The notes: generated by a model not told the origin, from the letters alone. A stretch of 18,486 nucleotides of DNA from Bacteroidales bacterium (GCA_016293535.1 JAEDEB010000042.1:1-18486), one strand, 5' to 3'. Shown: positions 9,101 to 17,219, counted from the stretch's first letter. Numbers and translations: made by a program.

Positions 9101-10411
9101 AAGTGTAGGCGCACGGTTGAGCAGAACCGGATGTCCCTTCATCACATTCTCTAGAATGTCCCAGATGACAGGGTCCTTGCGGTCCACTATCTTCTTCGCC
9201 GACTTTACCGTCTTGACTATGCCGCGCTCGATGAGCTTGCGGATGATGAACGGCTTGTAGAGCTCTGCGGCCATATACTTAGGAAGACCGCACTCGTGCA
9301 TCTTAAGCTCAGGACCAACGACGATGACAGAACGCGCCGAGTAGTCGACACGCTTTCCGAGGAGGTTCTGACGGAAGCGACCCTGCTTACCCTTGAGCGA
9401 GTCGGACAGTGACTTGAGAGCCCTGTTTGCCTCGCTCTTGACTGCGTTGGACTTCTTCGAGTTGTCGAAGAGGGAATCCACAGCCTCCTGGAGCATACGC
9501 TTCTCATTTCTGAGGATGACTTCAGGAGCCTTGATCTCTATAAGCCTCTTGAGTCGGTTATTCCTGATGATGACCCTTCTGTAAAGGTCGTTGAGGTCAG
9601 ATGTTGCGAAACGGCCGCCATCGAGAGGAACGAGAGGACGGAGATCCGGAGGAGTGACAGGGATGACCTTCATAATCATCCACTCAGGGCGGTTGACGCC
9701 CTTTGACTCCTGGAACCACTTCACTACGCTGAGCCTCTTGAGGTTCTCGGCCTTCCTCTGCTGCGAAGTCTCTCCGACCATCGCCGCGCGGAGCTGCCTT
9801 GCAAGCTCATCCACATCAATCTCGCAAAGGAGGTCATAGATGGCCTGCGCGCCCATTCCTGCCTTGAACTTTGCAGGATCGTCATCAGCAAGAGAAGCAT
9901 TCTCAGGGAAGCGGTTGCAGATCTCGAGGTATTCCTCCTCTGAAAGGAGGTCATACTTGTGGAGACCCGAATCGCCAGGATTCACCACGATATACTTCTC
10001 ATAATATATGACAGATTCAAGACTCTTCGCCTTGACGCCGAGCAAAGCGGCAATCTTGTTAGGAGCTGACTTGAAGTACCAGATGTGCGCAACAGGAACG
10101 GTGAGCTCGATGTGGCCCATCCTCTCCCTGCGCACCTTCTTCTCAGTTACCTCGACACCGCAACGGTCGCAGACAATGCCACGATAGCGGATTCTCTTGT
10201 ACTTACCGCAGTGGCACTCATAGTCCTTGGTCGGACCGAAGATCTTCTCACAGAACAGACCGTCACGCTCAGGCTTGTAAGTCCTGTAATTTACTGTCTC
10301 AGGCTTGAGCACCTCACCGGAAGACCTCTCTTTGATGTCTTCCGGAGAAGCAAGCGAAATGCTGATTCTGTCGAAATTGCTTTTAACCTTATTTTCTTTG
10401 TTAGTAGGCAT
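6170..10411 (-). CDS. rpoC: DNA-directed RNA polymerase subunit beta'
   Basis: The 1413-residue beta' subunit, which carries the catalytic magnesium and forms the clamp and the active-site bridge and trigger loops of RNA polymerase. The first zinc site is CHCGKYKR...CDRC with Cys66, Cys68, Cys81 and Cys84. The catalytic loop NADFDGDQ holds Asp468, Asp470 and Asp472. The second zinc site includes CESRKGVCAKC with Cys885, Cys892 and Cys895. FHAGGIAGG in the second half belongs to the trigger-loop neighbourhood, and the C-terminus has the usual SFMSAASFQETTKVL segment that contacts omega. The length is normal for Bacteroidota. The ATG at 10411 lies 35 bases after the rpoB stop codon, with no hairpin between them, so the two are co-transcribed. 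Confidence 0.98.
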   Translation of the reverse strand: MPTNKENKVKSNFDRISISLASPEDIKERSSGEVLKPETVNYRTYKPERDGLFCEKIFGPTKDYECHCGKYKRIRYRGIVCDRCGVEVTEKKVRRERMGHIELTVPVAHIWYFKSAPNKIAALLGVKAKSLESVIYYEKYIVVNPGDSGLHKYDLLSEEEYLEICNRFPENASLADDDPAKFKAGMGAQAIYDLLCEIDVDELARQLRAAMVGETSQQRKAENLKRLSVVKWFQESKGVNRPEWMIMKVIPVTPPDLRPLVPLDGGRFATSDLNDLYRRVIIRNNRLKRLIEIKAPEVILRNEKRMLQEAVDSLFDNSKKSNAVKSEANRALKSLSDSLKGKQGRFRQNLLGKRVDYSARSVIVVGPELKMHECGLPKYMAAELYKPFIIRKLIERGIVKTVKSAKKIVDRKDPVIWDILENVMKGHPVLLNRAPTLHRLGIQAFQPKMIEGKAIQLHPLACTAFNADFDGDQMAVHLPLGNAAILEAQLLMLGSHNILNPANGAPITVPSQDMVLGLYYITKIRPGAKGEHMSFYGPQEVIIALNEKAIDIHAEINVRLPKDKLHPEAGTHMVATTAGRIMVNQLVPDEVPYMNEILSKKALRKVISLVIKDTSVSRTAQFLDDIKNLGYTMAFRGGLSFNLGDVIIPAEKTRMIEDGYKQVEDIRFNFEQGFITNNERYNKVIDLWTSIDNKLTDIVEDQISSADQGFNPVYMMLDSGARGSKQQIKQLCGMRGLMAKPQKSGGQGAEIIENPVISNLKEGMTVLEYFVGTHGARKGLADTALKTADAGYLTRRLVDVSHDVIINEEDCGTLRGLIATAIKSKDEVVESLGERILGRTSVHDIFNPLTGELIIPAGEEIREDTAALIESLPIEQVEIRSVLTCESRKGVCAKCYGRNLATTRMVEQGEVVGVIAAQSIGEPGTQLTLRTFHAGGIAGGEAADNSITSKYNGKLEFTELRTIDRVSDAGVEKVVVSRTTELRIVDENTGITYSQYDVPYGSVLHKADGDKVTKGDLICEWDAYNAITIIEVAGKARFENMIDGVTFREEAADEYTFNRDKVIITSTDRTKTPAISILDENGDVKKTYNLPVNAHVMVNDGDDVKVGDIIIKIPRAIGKSSDITGGLPRVTELFEARNPSNPAIVSEINGEVIMGKIKRGNQEVIVRHRSGAEKHYFIPTTKQILVQENDYVKAGMRLSDGAVSPTDLLNILGPIKVQEYIVNEVQEVYRLQGVKINDKHFEIIVRQMMRKVLINDPGDTDFLPEELVDKWAFMDANDDIYGKFFVTDAGDSQKHYAGEIITARELRSENSSLERQGLKPVSVREAKPATATQVLQGITRAALKTNSFMSAASFQETTKVLSEAAIRGRVDYLEGLKENVICGHAIPAGTGQKAFQEILVAPAEKVKENLEDL

Positions 10412-10446
10412 ATTCCCAAGTAAAAATCAATCAGTGTGAGTAACTA

Positions 10447-13400
10447 TTAGTCCAATGTAACCTTGAGACCGAGACCTCTGAGTTCGTGGAGCAATACGTT
10501 GAGGGACTCAGGAATGCCAGGAGTAGGCATAAGGTCGCCCTTGACAATTGCTTCGTAAGTCTTGGAACGTCCCACGACATCGTCGGACTTCACCGTCAGA
10601 ATCTCCTGGAGGACATTTGCAGCACCGAAGGCCTCGAGTGCCCAGACCTCCATCTCTCCAAACCTCTGACCTCCGAACTGGGCCTTACCGCCGAGAGGCT
10701 GCTGGGTAATGAGAGAGTAAGGACCGATGCTGCGGGCGTGCATCTTGTCGTCGACCATGTGGCCGAGCTTGATCATATAGATGACACCCACGGTCGCAGG
10801 CTGGTCGAACCAGTCACCTGTACCTCCGTCGCGGAGATAGGTCTTGCCATAGCGCGGAACACCCGCCTTGTCGGTGTACTCGGAAATCTCGTCAAGCGAT
10901 GCACCGTCGAAAATAGGGGTGCTGAACTTGAGACCGAGTTCCTTGCCCGCCCAACCGAGGACAGTCTCATATATCTGTCCGAGGTTCATACGGGAAGGCA
11001 CACCGAGAGGGTTGAGGACGATGTCCACCGGTGTACCGTCGGAAAGGAACGGCATATCCTCAGCGCGTACAATCTTCGCAACGATACCCTTGTTTCCGTG
11101 GCGGCCAGCCATCTTGTCACCGACGGTGATCTTACGTTTCTTGGCCACATAGACCTTGGCAAGCTTCATCACTCCGTTAGGGAGTTCGTCACCGATCTTG
11201 ATTTTGTCGATGAGCCTCTTGTACCTTGCCTCAACCTCCTTGCGTGCAATGCAGAAGTTGTTGATAAGGTCACGGATAAGTGCATTGGCAGTCTTGTCGG
11301 AAGTCCACTTTGACGAATTTATGTTCGCGTAGTCGATATTCCTGAGATCCTCAGCTGTGATGGTCTTGCCCTTAGGCAGCACTTCCACACCGTAAAGGTC
11401 GCTGATACCTGCGCTCTTATGGTTGTCCGTGAGGGTTGCAAGCTTCTCGATGAGAAGATTGAACAGCTTGCCAACCTCGATGTTGAGGTCTTCCTCCGCC
11501 TTGTCTATCTTGGCCTTGAGCTCTGCGCGTGCACCCCTCTTGTTATCCTTGGCAGCCTTCGAATAGAGGGCGGTCTTGATGATGGTACCGCTCAGGGACG
11601 GGTTGGCCTTGAGTGAAGCGTCTTTCACCTCACCGGCCTTGTCGCCGAAGATTGCGCGGAGAAGTTTCTCTTCCGGAGACGGATCGCTCTCACCCTTAGG
11701 GGTAATCTTACCGATCATGATGTCGCCCGGTTCGATATGGGCACCGATGCGGATGATACCATCCTCGCCGAGATCCTTGGTCGCATCCTCGCTTACGTTA
11801 GGAATGTCGGATGTGAGTTCCTCTGCACCGCGCTTGGTGTCGCGAACCTCGGTGATGTACTCGTCCACATGTACGGAAGTGAGGATATCCCAGCGCACCA
11901 TCCGCTCGGAAAGTACGATGGCGTCCTCATAGTTGTAACCCTTCCAAGGCATGAATGCAACCTTGAGGTTTCTTCCGAGAGCGAGCTCGCCGTCCTGGGT
12001 CGCATAACCCTCGGTCAGCACCTGGCCCTTGACTACCTTGTCACCCTTGCGGACGATAGGCTTGAGGAGTATGGTGGTACTCTGGTTGGTCCTGCGGAAG
12101 ATAGGAAGCTTGTATACGGAGACCTCAGGAGAGAAGCTTACGAACTTCTCCTCGTCGGTGCGGTCATACCTGACGTGAATCTCGTTGGCATCGACATATA
12201 CGACTTCTCCCGAACGGTCAGCGATAACCTGGGTCCTGGAATCCAGGCAGACCCTCTCCTCGAGTCCTGTACCTACGATAGGAGCCTCAGGATTGAGAAG
12301 CGGAACCGCCTGCCTCATCATGTTCGCTCCCATGAGTGCACGGTGGGCATCATCGTGCTCGAGGAACGGAATGAGGGAAGCCGCAACGGATGCAATCTGG
12401 TTAGGAGCAACATCCATATAATTGACTTCCTCCTTGGAAACGACAGGGAAATCTGCCTCGAGACGGCACTGTATCCTCTCGTCGAGAATATTGCCGTCCT
12501 TGTCGAGATTGATCTTTGCAAGCGAGATTGTCTGGTTTTCCTCTTCCTCGGCGCTCATATAGTGCCATCCTTCGGAAGACAGGTCAACCTTGCCGTTCTC
12601 CACCTTGCGGTAAGGAGTCTCGATGAATCCGAGATCATTGATTCTCGCGTAAACGCAGAGTGAGGAGATGAGACCGATGTTCGGACCTTCCGGGGTCTCA
12701 ATAGGGCAGAGACGGCCGTAGTGGGTATAGTGTACGTCCCTGACCTCGAAGCCGGCCCTGTCTCTGGAGAGACCGCCAGGTCCGAGTGCGGAAAGACGAC
12801 GCTTGTTCGTGATCTCTGAAAGCGGGTTTGTCTGGTCCATGAACTGGGAGAGCTGGCTCGTTCCGAAGAATGAGTTGATCACGGAAGAGAGAGTCTTCGC
12901 GTTGATGAGCTCGGTAGGAACAAACTGCTCGCTGTCGCGGACATTCATCCTCTCGCGTATGGTACGTGCCATCCTTGAGAGACCGACACTGAACTGGTTT
13001 GCAAGCTGCTCGCCCACGGTCCTGATACGCCTATTGCTCAGATGGTCGATATCATCGACTGCTGCCTTCTCATTGATGAGACGGACAAGGTAACGGATAA
13101 TCTCGATGATGTCAGTCCTTGTGAGAACCTTCACGTCGTCATCTATGGAAAGAGACAGCTTCTTGTTGAGACGGTACCTTCCCACATCACCAAGGTCGTA
13201 CCTCTTCTCCGAGAAGAAGAGCTTGTCAATGACGTCACGGGCAGTTGCCTCATCAGGCGGCTCAGAATTGCGGAGCTGCTTGTAGATATAGTTGATTGCC
13301 TCGGTCTCAGTATTGGTCGGGTCTTTCTGGAGAGTATTGAAGATAATCTCAAACTCCTTTGCGTCAGCTTCTTCCTTCTGGATGAGTATGGTCTTGACAT

Positions 13401-14268
13401 CCTCAGCCTCGGCAAGTCTGGCAATGATTTCCTCATTGAGAATCTCTCCGCGGTCTACGATCGGTTCAGTCCTCTCTACCGGGATGACCTCTCCCGTATC
13501 CTCATCCACGAAGTCCTCAACCCAGGTCTTGAGCACCTTGGCTGCAAGCTTGCGTCCCTGGAACTGCGCGAGGTTCTCAGCATTTGCCTCCACCTCGTCA
13601 GCAAGTCCGTAGATATCGATTATATCCTTGTCACTGCTATATCCGATAGCGCGCAGAAGAGTAGTGACAGGGAGTTTCTTCTTTCGGTCAATGTAGGCGA
13701 ACATGACATTGTTGATGTCAGTTGCAAACTCGATCCATGAACCCTTGAACGGGATTATCCTGGCAGAATAGAGTTTAGTGCCGTTCGCATGCTGGCTCTG
13801 GCCGAAGAACACGCCTGGAGACCTGTGGAGCTGCGACACGATGATACGCTCCGAGCCGTTGATAATGAATGTACCTCCTGGAGTCATATAAGGGACATTG
13901 CCCAGATATACGTCCTGTACCTTCGTCTCAAAGTCCTCGTGCTCAGGGTCGCTGCAGGAAAGGCGGAGTTTGGCCTTGAGGGGAACCTGATATGTCACGC
14001 CCCTTTCAAGGCATTCCTCTATGGAGTACTGCGGCGGATCGATGAAATAGTCGATGAATTCGAGCTTGTAATTGTTCCTCGTATCTTCGATAGGGAAGAC
14101 CTCCTGGAAAACCTTGTAAAGACCCTCGTTACGCCTGTTCTCAGGGGTAGTCTCGAGCTGGAAAAAGTCCTGGAACGACTTCAGCTGAACTTCGAGCAGG
14201 TCAGGATATTCAAGGAGAATTTTAGAGGACGCGAAAGAGATTCGCTTTGCTGTAGTCTTTTTTGACAT
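10447..14268 (-). CDS. rpoB: DNA-directed RNA polymerase subunit beta
   Basis: The 1273-residue beta subunit, which with beta' forms the RNA polymerase catalytic centre and is the target of rifampicin. Recognisable blocks run in normal order: GTFIINGSERIIVSQLHRSPGVFF near the N-terminus; the rifampicin region GTSQLSQFMDQTNPLSEIT followed by NKRRLSALGPGG; GRLCPIETPEGPNIGLI; the GDKMAGRHGNKG loop with active-site lysines; and the C-terminal GGKAQFGGQRFGEMEVWALEA. In the rifampicin region residue 488 is Asn, where E. coli has His526; the other common resistance positions (equivalents of 513, 516 and 531) keep Gln, Asp and Ser. The start at 14268 follows a hairpin that probably reduces read-through from rplL. 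Confidence 0.98.
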   Translation of the reverse strand: MSKKTTAKRISFASSKILLEYPDLLEVQLKSFQDFFQLETTPENRRNEGLYKVFQEVFPIEDTRNNYKLEFIDYFIDPPQYSIEECLERGVTYQVPLKAKLRLSCSDPEHEDFETKVQDVYLGNVPYMTPGGTFIINGSERIIVSQLHRSPGVFFGQSQHANGTKLYSARIIPFKGSWIEFATDINNVMFAYIDRKKKLPVTTLLRAIGYSSDKDIIDIYGLADEVEANAENLAQFQGRKLAAKVLKTWVEDFVDEDTGEVIPVERTEPIVDRGEILNEEIIARLAEAEDVKTILIQKEEADAKEFEIIFNTLQKDPTNTETEAINYIYKQLRNSEPPDEATARDVIDKLFFSEKRYDLGDVGRYRLNKKLSLSIDDDVKVLTRTDIIEIIRYLVRLINEKAAVDDIDHLSNRRIRTVGEQLANQFSVGLSRMARTIRERMNVRDSEQFVPTELINAKTLSSVINSFFGTSQLSQFMDQTNPLSEITNKRRLSALGPGGLSRDRAGFEVRDVHYTHYGRLCPIETPEGPNIGLISSLCVYARINDLGFIETPYRKVENGKVDLSSEGWHYMSAEEEENQTISLAKINLDKDGNILDERIQCRLEADFPVVSKEEVNYMDVAPNQIASVAASLIPFLEHDDAHRALMGANMMRQAVPLLNPEAPIVGTGLEERVCLDSRTQVIADRSGEVVYVDANEIHVRYDRTDEEKFVSFSPEVSVYKLPIFRRTNQSTTILLKPIVRKGDKVVKGQVLTEGYATQDGELALGRNLKVAFMPWKGYNYEDAIVLSERMVRWDILTSVHVDEYITEVRDTKRGAEELTSDIPNVSEDATKDLGEDGIIRIGAHIEPGDIMIGKITPKGESDPSPEEKLLRAIFGDKAGEVKDASLKANPSLSGTIIKTALYSKAAKDNKRGARAELKAKIDKAEEDLNIEVGKLFNLLIEKLATLTDNHKSAGISDLYGVEVLPKGKTITAEDLRNIDYANINSSKWTSDKTANALIRDLINNFCIARKEVEARYKRLIDKIKIGDELPNGVMKLAKVYVAKKRKITVGDKMAGRHGNKGIVAKIVRAEDMPFLSDGTPVDIVLNPLGVPSRMNLGQIYETVLGWAGKELGLKFSTPIFDGASLDEISEYTDKAGVPRYGKTYLRDGGTGDWFDQPATVGVIYMIKLGHMVDDKMHARSIGPYSLITQQPLGGKAQFGGQRFGEMEVWALEAFGAANVLQEILTVKSDDVVGRSKTYEAIVKGDLMPTPGIPESLNVLLHELRGLGLKVTLD

Positions 14269-14305
14269 TTTCTGCCTTGTATGGTAAGAAATACAATTTT
14301 ACGAT

Positions 14306-14339
14306 AAAAAGGTTTAGGGCCAATTGGGGCCCTAAACCT
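14306..14339 (-). terminator. Intrinsic terminator/attenuator between rplL and rpoB
   Basis: AGGTTTAGGGCC (14310-14321) and GGCCCTAAACCT (14328-14339) form a perfect 12-bp stem with a 6-base loop. On the minus strand the stem is followed directly by five T (complement of 14306-14310). It lies 33 bases after the rplL stop codon and 41 bases before the rpoB start. As no strong promoter is visible between it and rpoB, it most likely works as a partial terminator, letting only a fraction of ribosomal-protein transcripts continue into rpoBC. E. coli has an attenuator at the same place. Confidence 0.85.
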
Positions 14340-14372
14340 GAATTTCAAACCCCATGGAGGGGAAAGGCGAAG

Positions 14373-14744
14373 TTATTTAACCTCAACCTCGGCACCAGCC
14401 TCTTCGAGAGCTGCCTTGAGAGCCTCAGCCTCAGCCTTGGAAACCTTCTCGCGAACAACTGCGTCCGGAGCCTTGTCAACGAGCTCCTTAGCCTCCTTAA
14501 GACCAAGACCGCAAGCTTCCTTAACAGCCTTAACGACCTGAAGCTTAGCCTGTCCTGCGGACTTAAGGATCACGGTGAACTCAGTCTGCTCAGCCTCAGC
14601 AGCTGCTGCTGCAGGACCTGCTACTGCTACCTGTGCTACTGCTGGCTCGATGCCGTACTCGTCCTTGAGTATCTGTGCGAGCTCCTGAACTTCCTTTACA
14701 GTGAGGTTTACCAACTCTTCTGCAAGAACTTTGATGTCTGCCAT
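14373..14744 (-). CDS. rplL: Large ribosomal subunit protein bL12 (L7/L12)
   Basis: A 123-residue stalk protein, present in several copies per ribosome bound to L10, which recruits and stimulates the translation GTPases. Residues 1-30 are the dimerising N-terminal helices; the Ala/Gly-rich hinge (GPAAAAAEAEQ) is near residues 43-53; the globular C-terminal domain carries the factor-binding helices with the conserved GLGLKEAKELVDKAP segment. Length and composition are normal. It starts 27 bases after the rplJ stop codon and is followed by the attenuator hairpin. Confidence 0.97.
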   Translation of the reverse strand: MADIKVLAEELVNLTVKEVQELAQILKDEYGIEPAVAQVAVAGPAAAAAEAEQTEFTVILKSAGQAKLQVVKAVKEACGLGLKEAKELVDKAPDAVVREKVSKAEAEALKAALEEAGAEVEVK

Positions 14745-14771
14745 ATTGTTTATCTTTTAAAATTGTTGTTA

Positions 14772-15278
14772 TTATTCTTCTGATTTCTTTTCCTCGATAG
14801 TCTTGAGGAGTCCGGCAATCTTCTGTCCGGCAGCCTGCTGGAGCATAAGGACGATGTCTGCAATCATCTCCTCGCGAGACTTGATGTTTACGAGGGTGTT
14901 GAGATGCTCGGCACCGAGGTATGCACCGCTCTCGACAAGATAAGCGGCCTTGAGAACCGGCTTAGGCATGTCTGCATCCTGGCACTTCTTTATAAGCTTT
15001 GCAGGAGCATTGGCTACGGTGGTGTACATGATTGCCGTAGGGCCTTCGAGAGCCGGGCAGATTGCTGCCATGTCCTCGTTACCGGTAGCAAGCACTGCCT
15101 TGTGGAAGAAAGTGTTCTTTACTACGCTGAGGATTATATTCCTCTCGAAGCACTCACGACGGAGCTTTGAAGTCTGTTCAGCATTGAGACCTGCAATATC
15201 CACGATGTAGAAATTAGGATACTCCTGGAGCTGTGCTGAAATAGATTCAAGTATCTGGACTTTTACTTCTTTTCTCAT
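14772..15278 (-). CDS. rplJ: Large ribosomal subunit protein uL10
   Basis: A 168-residue protein that anchors the L12 dimers to 23S rRNA at the base of the stalk. The N-terminal globular domain shows the usual YIVDIAGLNAEQTSKLRRE and LSVVKNTFFHKAV segments and PTAIMY near residue 85. The last helix (LMLQQAAGQKIAGLLKTIEEKK) is the L12 attachment region. The gene starts 12 bases after the rplA stop codon, which leaves no room for the long L10-binding leader found before rplJ in E. coli. Confidence 0.97.
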   Translation of the reverse strand: MRKEVKVQILESISAQLQEYPNFYIVDIAGLNAEQTSKLRRECFERNIILSVVKNTFFHKAVLATGNEDMAAICPALEGPTAIMYTTVANAPAKLIKKCQDADMPKPVLKAAYLVESGAYLGAEHLNTLVNIKSREEMIADIVLMLQQAAGQKIAGLLKTIEEKKSEE

Positions 15279-15290
15279 AATATTTGAACT

Positions 15291-15998
15291 TTATTTTTCA
15301 GCGCCACCCTGGAGAGACTTGATATCTACGGTGATACCGCGGCTCATAGTAGTGCAGATTGAAATACCCTGGAGATAAGTACCCTTGAGTGTCTGTGGCT
15401 TGAGCTTGATGACCTCATTGATAAGGGCGGAGGCATTCTCCTGAATAGCCTGTGCAGAGAAGGAAGCCTTTGCAACAGCAGCGTGGATAATACCGGTCTT
15501 GTCAACCTTGAAGTCGATCTTACCTGCCTTCACGTCCTTGACAGCCTTGGCAACATCCATAGTCACCGTACCTGTCTTAGGGTTAGGCATAAGTCCGCGA
15601 GGACCGAGTATACGGCCGATAGCGCCGACCTTTGCCATTACGGAAGGAGTACAGATGATGACATCAACGTCAGTCCAGCCACCCTTGATCTTATCGATAT
15701 ACTCGTCGAGACCTACATAGTCGGCGCCGGCAGCAGTTGCCTCGTCAACTTTGTCAGGAGTACAGAGTACGAGAACGCGTACGGTCTTACCTGTTCCGTT
15801 AGGAAGGGTAACGACGCCACGGATCATCTGGTTGGCCTTGCGAGGATCCACGCCGAGGTTGATGTGAACCTCAACCGAAGAATCGAACTTGGTGAAGGTG
15901 ATCTCCTTTACGAGTTCGCACGCCTCAGAGAGCGTATACTGCTTGGCAGAGTCGACCTTGCCGGCTACTGCCTTCTGGTTCTTGGTAAGTTTTGCCAT
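15291..15998 (-). CDS. rplA: Large ribosomal subunit protein uL1
   Basis: A 235-residue protein forming the mobile L1 stalk that moves deacylated tRNA out of the E site; in other bacteria it also represses its own operon by binding mRNA. Diagnostic segments are KFDSSVEVHINLGVDPRKANQMIRG near residue 40, GRILGPRGLMPNPKTGTV near 130, and the C-terminal LKGTYLQGISICTTMSRGI. Length is typical. The start at 15998 is 14 bases after the rplK stop codon. Its start region shares a 16-base identical stretch with that of rplK. Confidence 0.98.
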   Translation of the reverse strand: MAKLTKNQKAVAGKVDSAKQYTLSEACELVKEITFTKFDSSVEVHINLGVDPRKANQMIRGVVTLPNGTGKTVRVLVLCTPDKVDEATAAGADYVGLDEYIDKIKGGWTDVDVIICTPSVMAKVGAIGRILGPRGLMPNPKTGTVTMDVAKAVKDVKAGKIDFKVDKTGIIHAAVAKASFSAQAIQENASALINEVIKLKPQTLKGTYLQGISICTTMSRGITVDIKSLQGGAEK

Positions 15999-16012
15999 AA
16001 TGCGTGCGCTTT

Positions 16013-16456
16013 TTAGAGATCTGCAGGGAATTCACCCTCGACCTTGATACCCATACTTCTTGCAGTACCAGCCACCATTGACATCGCTGACTTCAGAGTG
16101 AAGCAGTTGAGGTCCGGCATCTTGTTCTCGGCGATAGCCTTGACCTGATCCCAGGTGATGGTTGCAACCTTATTTCTGTTAGGTTCCGCTGATGCAGTCG
16201 TAATCTTAGCTGCCTCCTTGAGCTGGATAGCTACAGGCGGCTGCTTAACCTCGAATGTGAATGACTTGTCTTCGTAAACGGTGATGACAACAGGAAGTAT
16301 CTTTCCTGCGCTCTCCTGAGTACGTGCATTGAACTGCTTGCAGAAGTCCATTATGTTCAGACCCTTTGAACCGAGGGCCGGACCAACCGGAGGTGAAGGA
16401 TTTGCTGCAGCAGCCTTGATCTGGAGTTTGATGAATCCAGCAATTGCTTTTGCCAT
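16013..16456 (-). CDS. rplK: Large ribosomal subunit protein uL11
   Basis: A 147-residue protein of the GTPase-associated centre, needed for elongation-factor function and for RelA-type stringent signalling. The N-terminal domain has the proline-rich NPSPPVGPALGSKGLNIMDF loop that forms the thiostrepton pocket with 23S rRNA. The C-terminal rRNA-binding domain ends with LKSAMSMVAGTARSMGIKVEG. Length is typical. The start is 6 bases after the nusG stop codon, consistent with coupled translation. Confidence 0.98.
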   Translation of the reverse strand: MAKAIAGFIKLQIKAAAANPSPPVGPALGSKGLNIMDFCKQFNARTQESAGKILPVVITVYEDKSFTFEVKQPPVAIQLKEAAKITTASAEPNRNKVATITWDQVKAIAENKMPDLNCFTLKSAMSMVAGTARSMGIKVEGEFPADL

Positions 16457-16462
16457 AATGCG

Positions 16463-17017
16463 TTATTCTTTTGTTACTTGTGTAAAGTTGAGTTCGAGCA
16501 GGGTCTTCCTGCCGAAGATCATAACCATGACCTTGAGCTTATTGCGGTCTTCCACAACTTCTTCGACGGTACCGTTGAATCCGCTGAAAGGACCGTCTGT
16601 AATCTTTACGGCCTCTCCTGCGGCGAAGTCTATGATCGTATCGATCTCCTTCTCCGTGCTCTCATCCTGCTGGCCAAGAATTCTCCTGACCTCATCTTCA
16701 CGGAGAGGCATAGGCGTACGTGAGGCCTTGCTTTCTGTGAGGAATCCGGACATGTGGGGAACCTCATTGCGGATGATATACTGGAGTTCACCGGTCAGGT
16801 CTGCCTGAATAAGAACATAGCCGGGATAGAGGAGCCTTTCAGTGCAGACTCTCTTACCATCTCGGATCTTGTAAACTTTTTCAGTAGGGAGAAGAATCTG
16901 ATCGACAAGATTCTGGAAACCACAACGTTCCACCTCCTTCACGAGGTACTCCATTGCTTTTTTCTCCTTGCCGCCGGCAGCTCTCAGCACATACCAGTTC
17001 TTTTTGCTTTCGCTCAT
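16463..17017 (-). CDS. nusG: Transcription termination/antitermination factor NusG
   Basis: A 184-residue factor that binds the RNA polymerase clamp, influences pausing and links polymerase to Rho or the ribosome. Residues about 5-110 form the NGN domain (NWYVLRAAGGKEKKAMEYL at the start; LLYPGYVLIQ in the middle; NEVPHMSGFL). Residues about 130-184 hold the KOW domain, with GEAVKITDGPFSGFNGTVEEV. The start at 17017 is 13 bases after the secE stop codon; it lies between secE and rplK, its usual place in bacteria. Confidence 0.97.
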   Translation of the reverse strand: MSESKKNWYVLRAAGGKEKKAMEYLVKEVERCGFQNLVDQILLPTEKVYKIRDGKRVCTERLLYPGYVLIQADLTGELQYIIRNEVPHMSGFLTESKASRTPMPLREDEVRRILGQQDESTEKEIDTIIDFAAGEAVKITDGPFSGFNGTVEEVVEDRNKLKVMVMIFGRKTLLELNFTQVTKE

Positions 17018-17030
17018 TGTGAGATATGTG

Positions 17031-17219
17031 TTACAAAGAGTAGATCAGCGTCATCAGCTTCTGGAAAACGAAGTCCATGCAGAAGACGACCAAAGCAAGT
17101 ATTACAGAAGCCACCATCACAAGGATAGCGGAACTCTGCAGCTTGCTCCAAGACGGCCATGAAACCTTCTTGGTCAACTCTACATAAGACTCTTTAAGAT
17201 AGTTAATGAACTTTCTCAT
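17031..17219 (-). CDS. secE: Preprotein translocase subunit SecE
   Basis: A 62-residue single-span membrane protein that clamps and stabilises the SecY channel. The short N-terminal amphipathic helix carries the family signature ELTKKVSWPSWSKLQ (residues 10-24, with the WPS motif), and one hydrophobic segment follows at about 28-52. The ATG at 17219 is chosen because MRKFINYLKESYVEL is the normal SecE N-terminus; the frame open further upstream overlaps tRNA-Trp and has no SecE features. Three-span forms exist in enterobacteria, but the short form is normal here. It lies between tRNA-Trp and nusG. Confidence 0.95.
   Translation of the reverse strand: MRKFINYLKESYVELTKKVSWPSWSKLQSSAILVMVASVILALVVFCMDFVFQKLMTLIYSL

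Noticed and set aside
10486..13740. Open frames of 232-308 codons on the plus strand opposite rpoB
   Set aside because: They are exactly antisense to conserved RpoB coding sequence and have low-complexity, leucine/valine/glutamate-rich products without family features; they are a by-product of strong codon bias.
14269..14305. Possible promoter directly before rpoB
   Set aside because: The stretch is AT-rich on the minus strand but has no TAnnTTTG element with a properly spaced TTTG, so no promoter is called.
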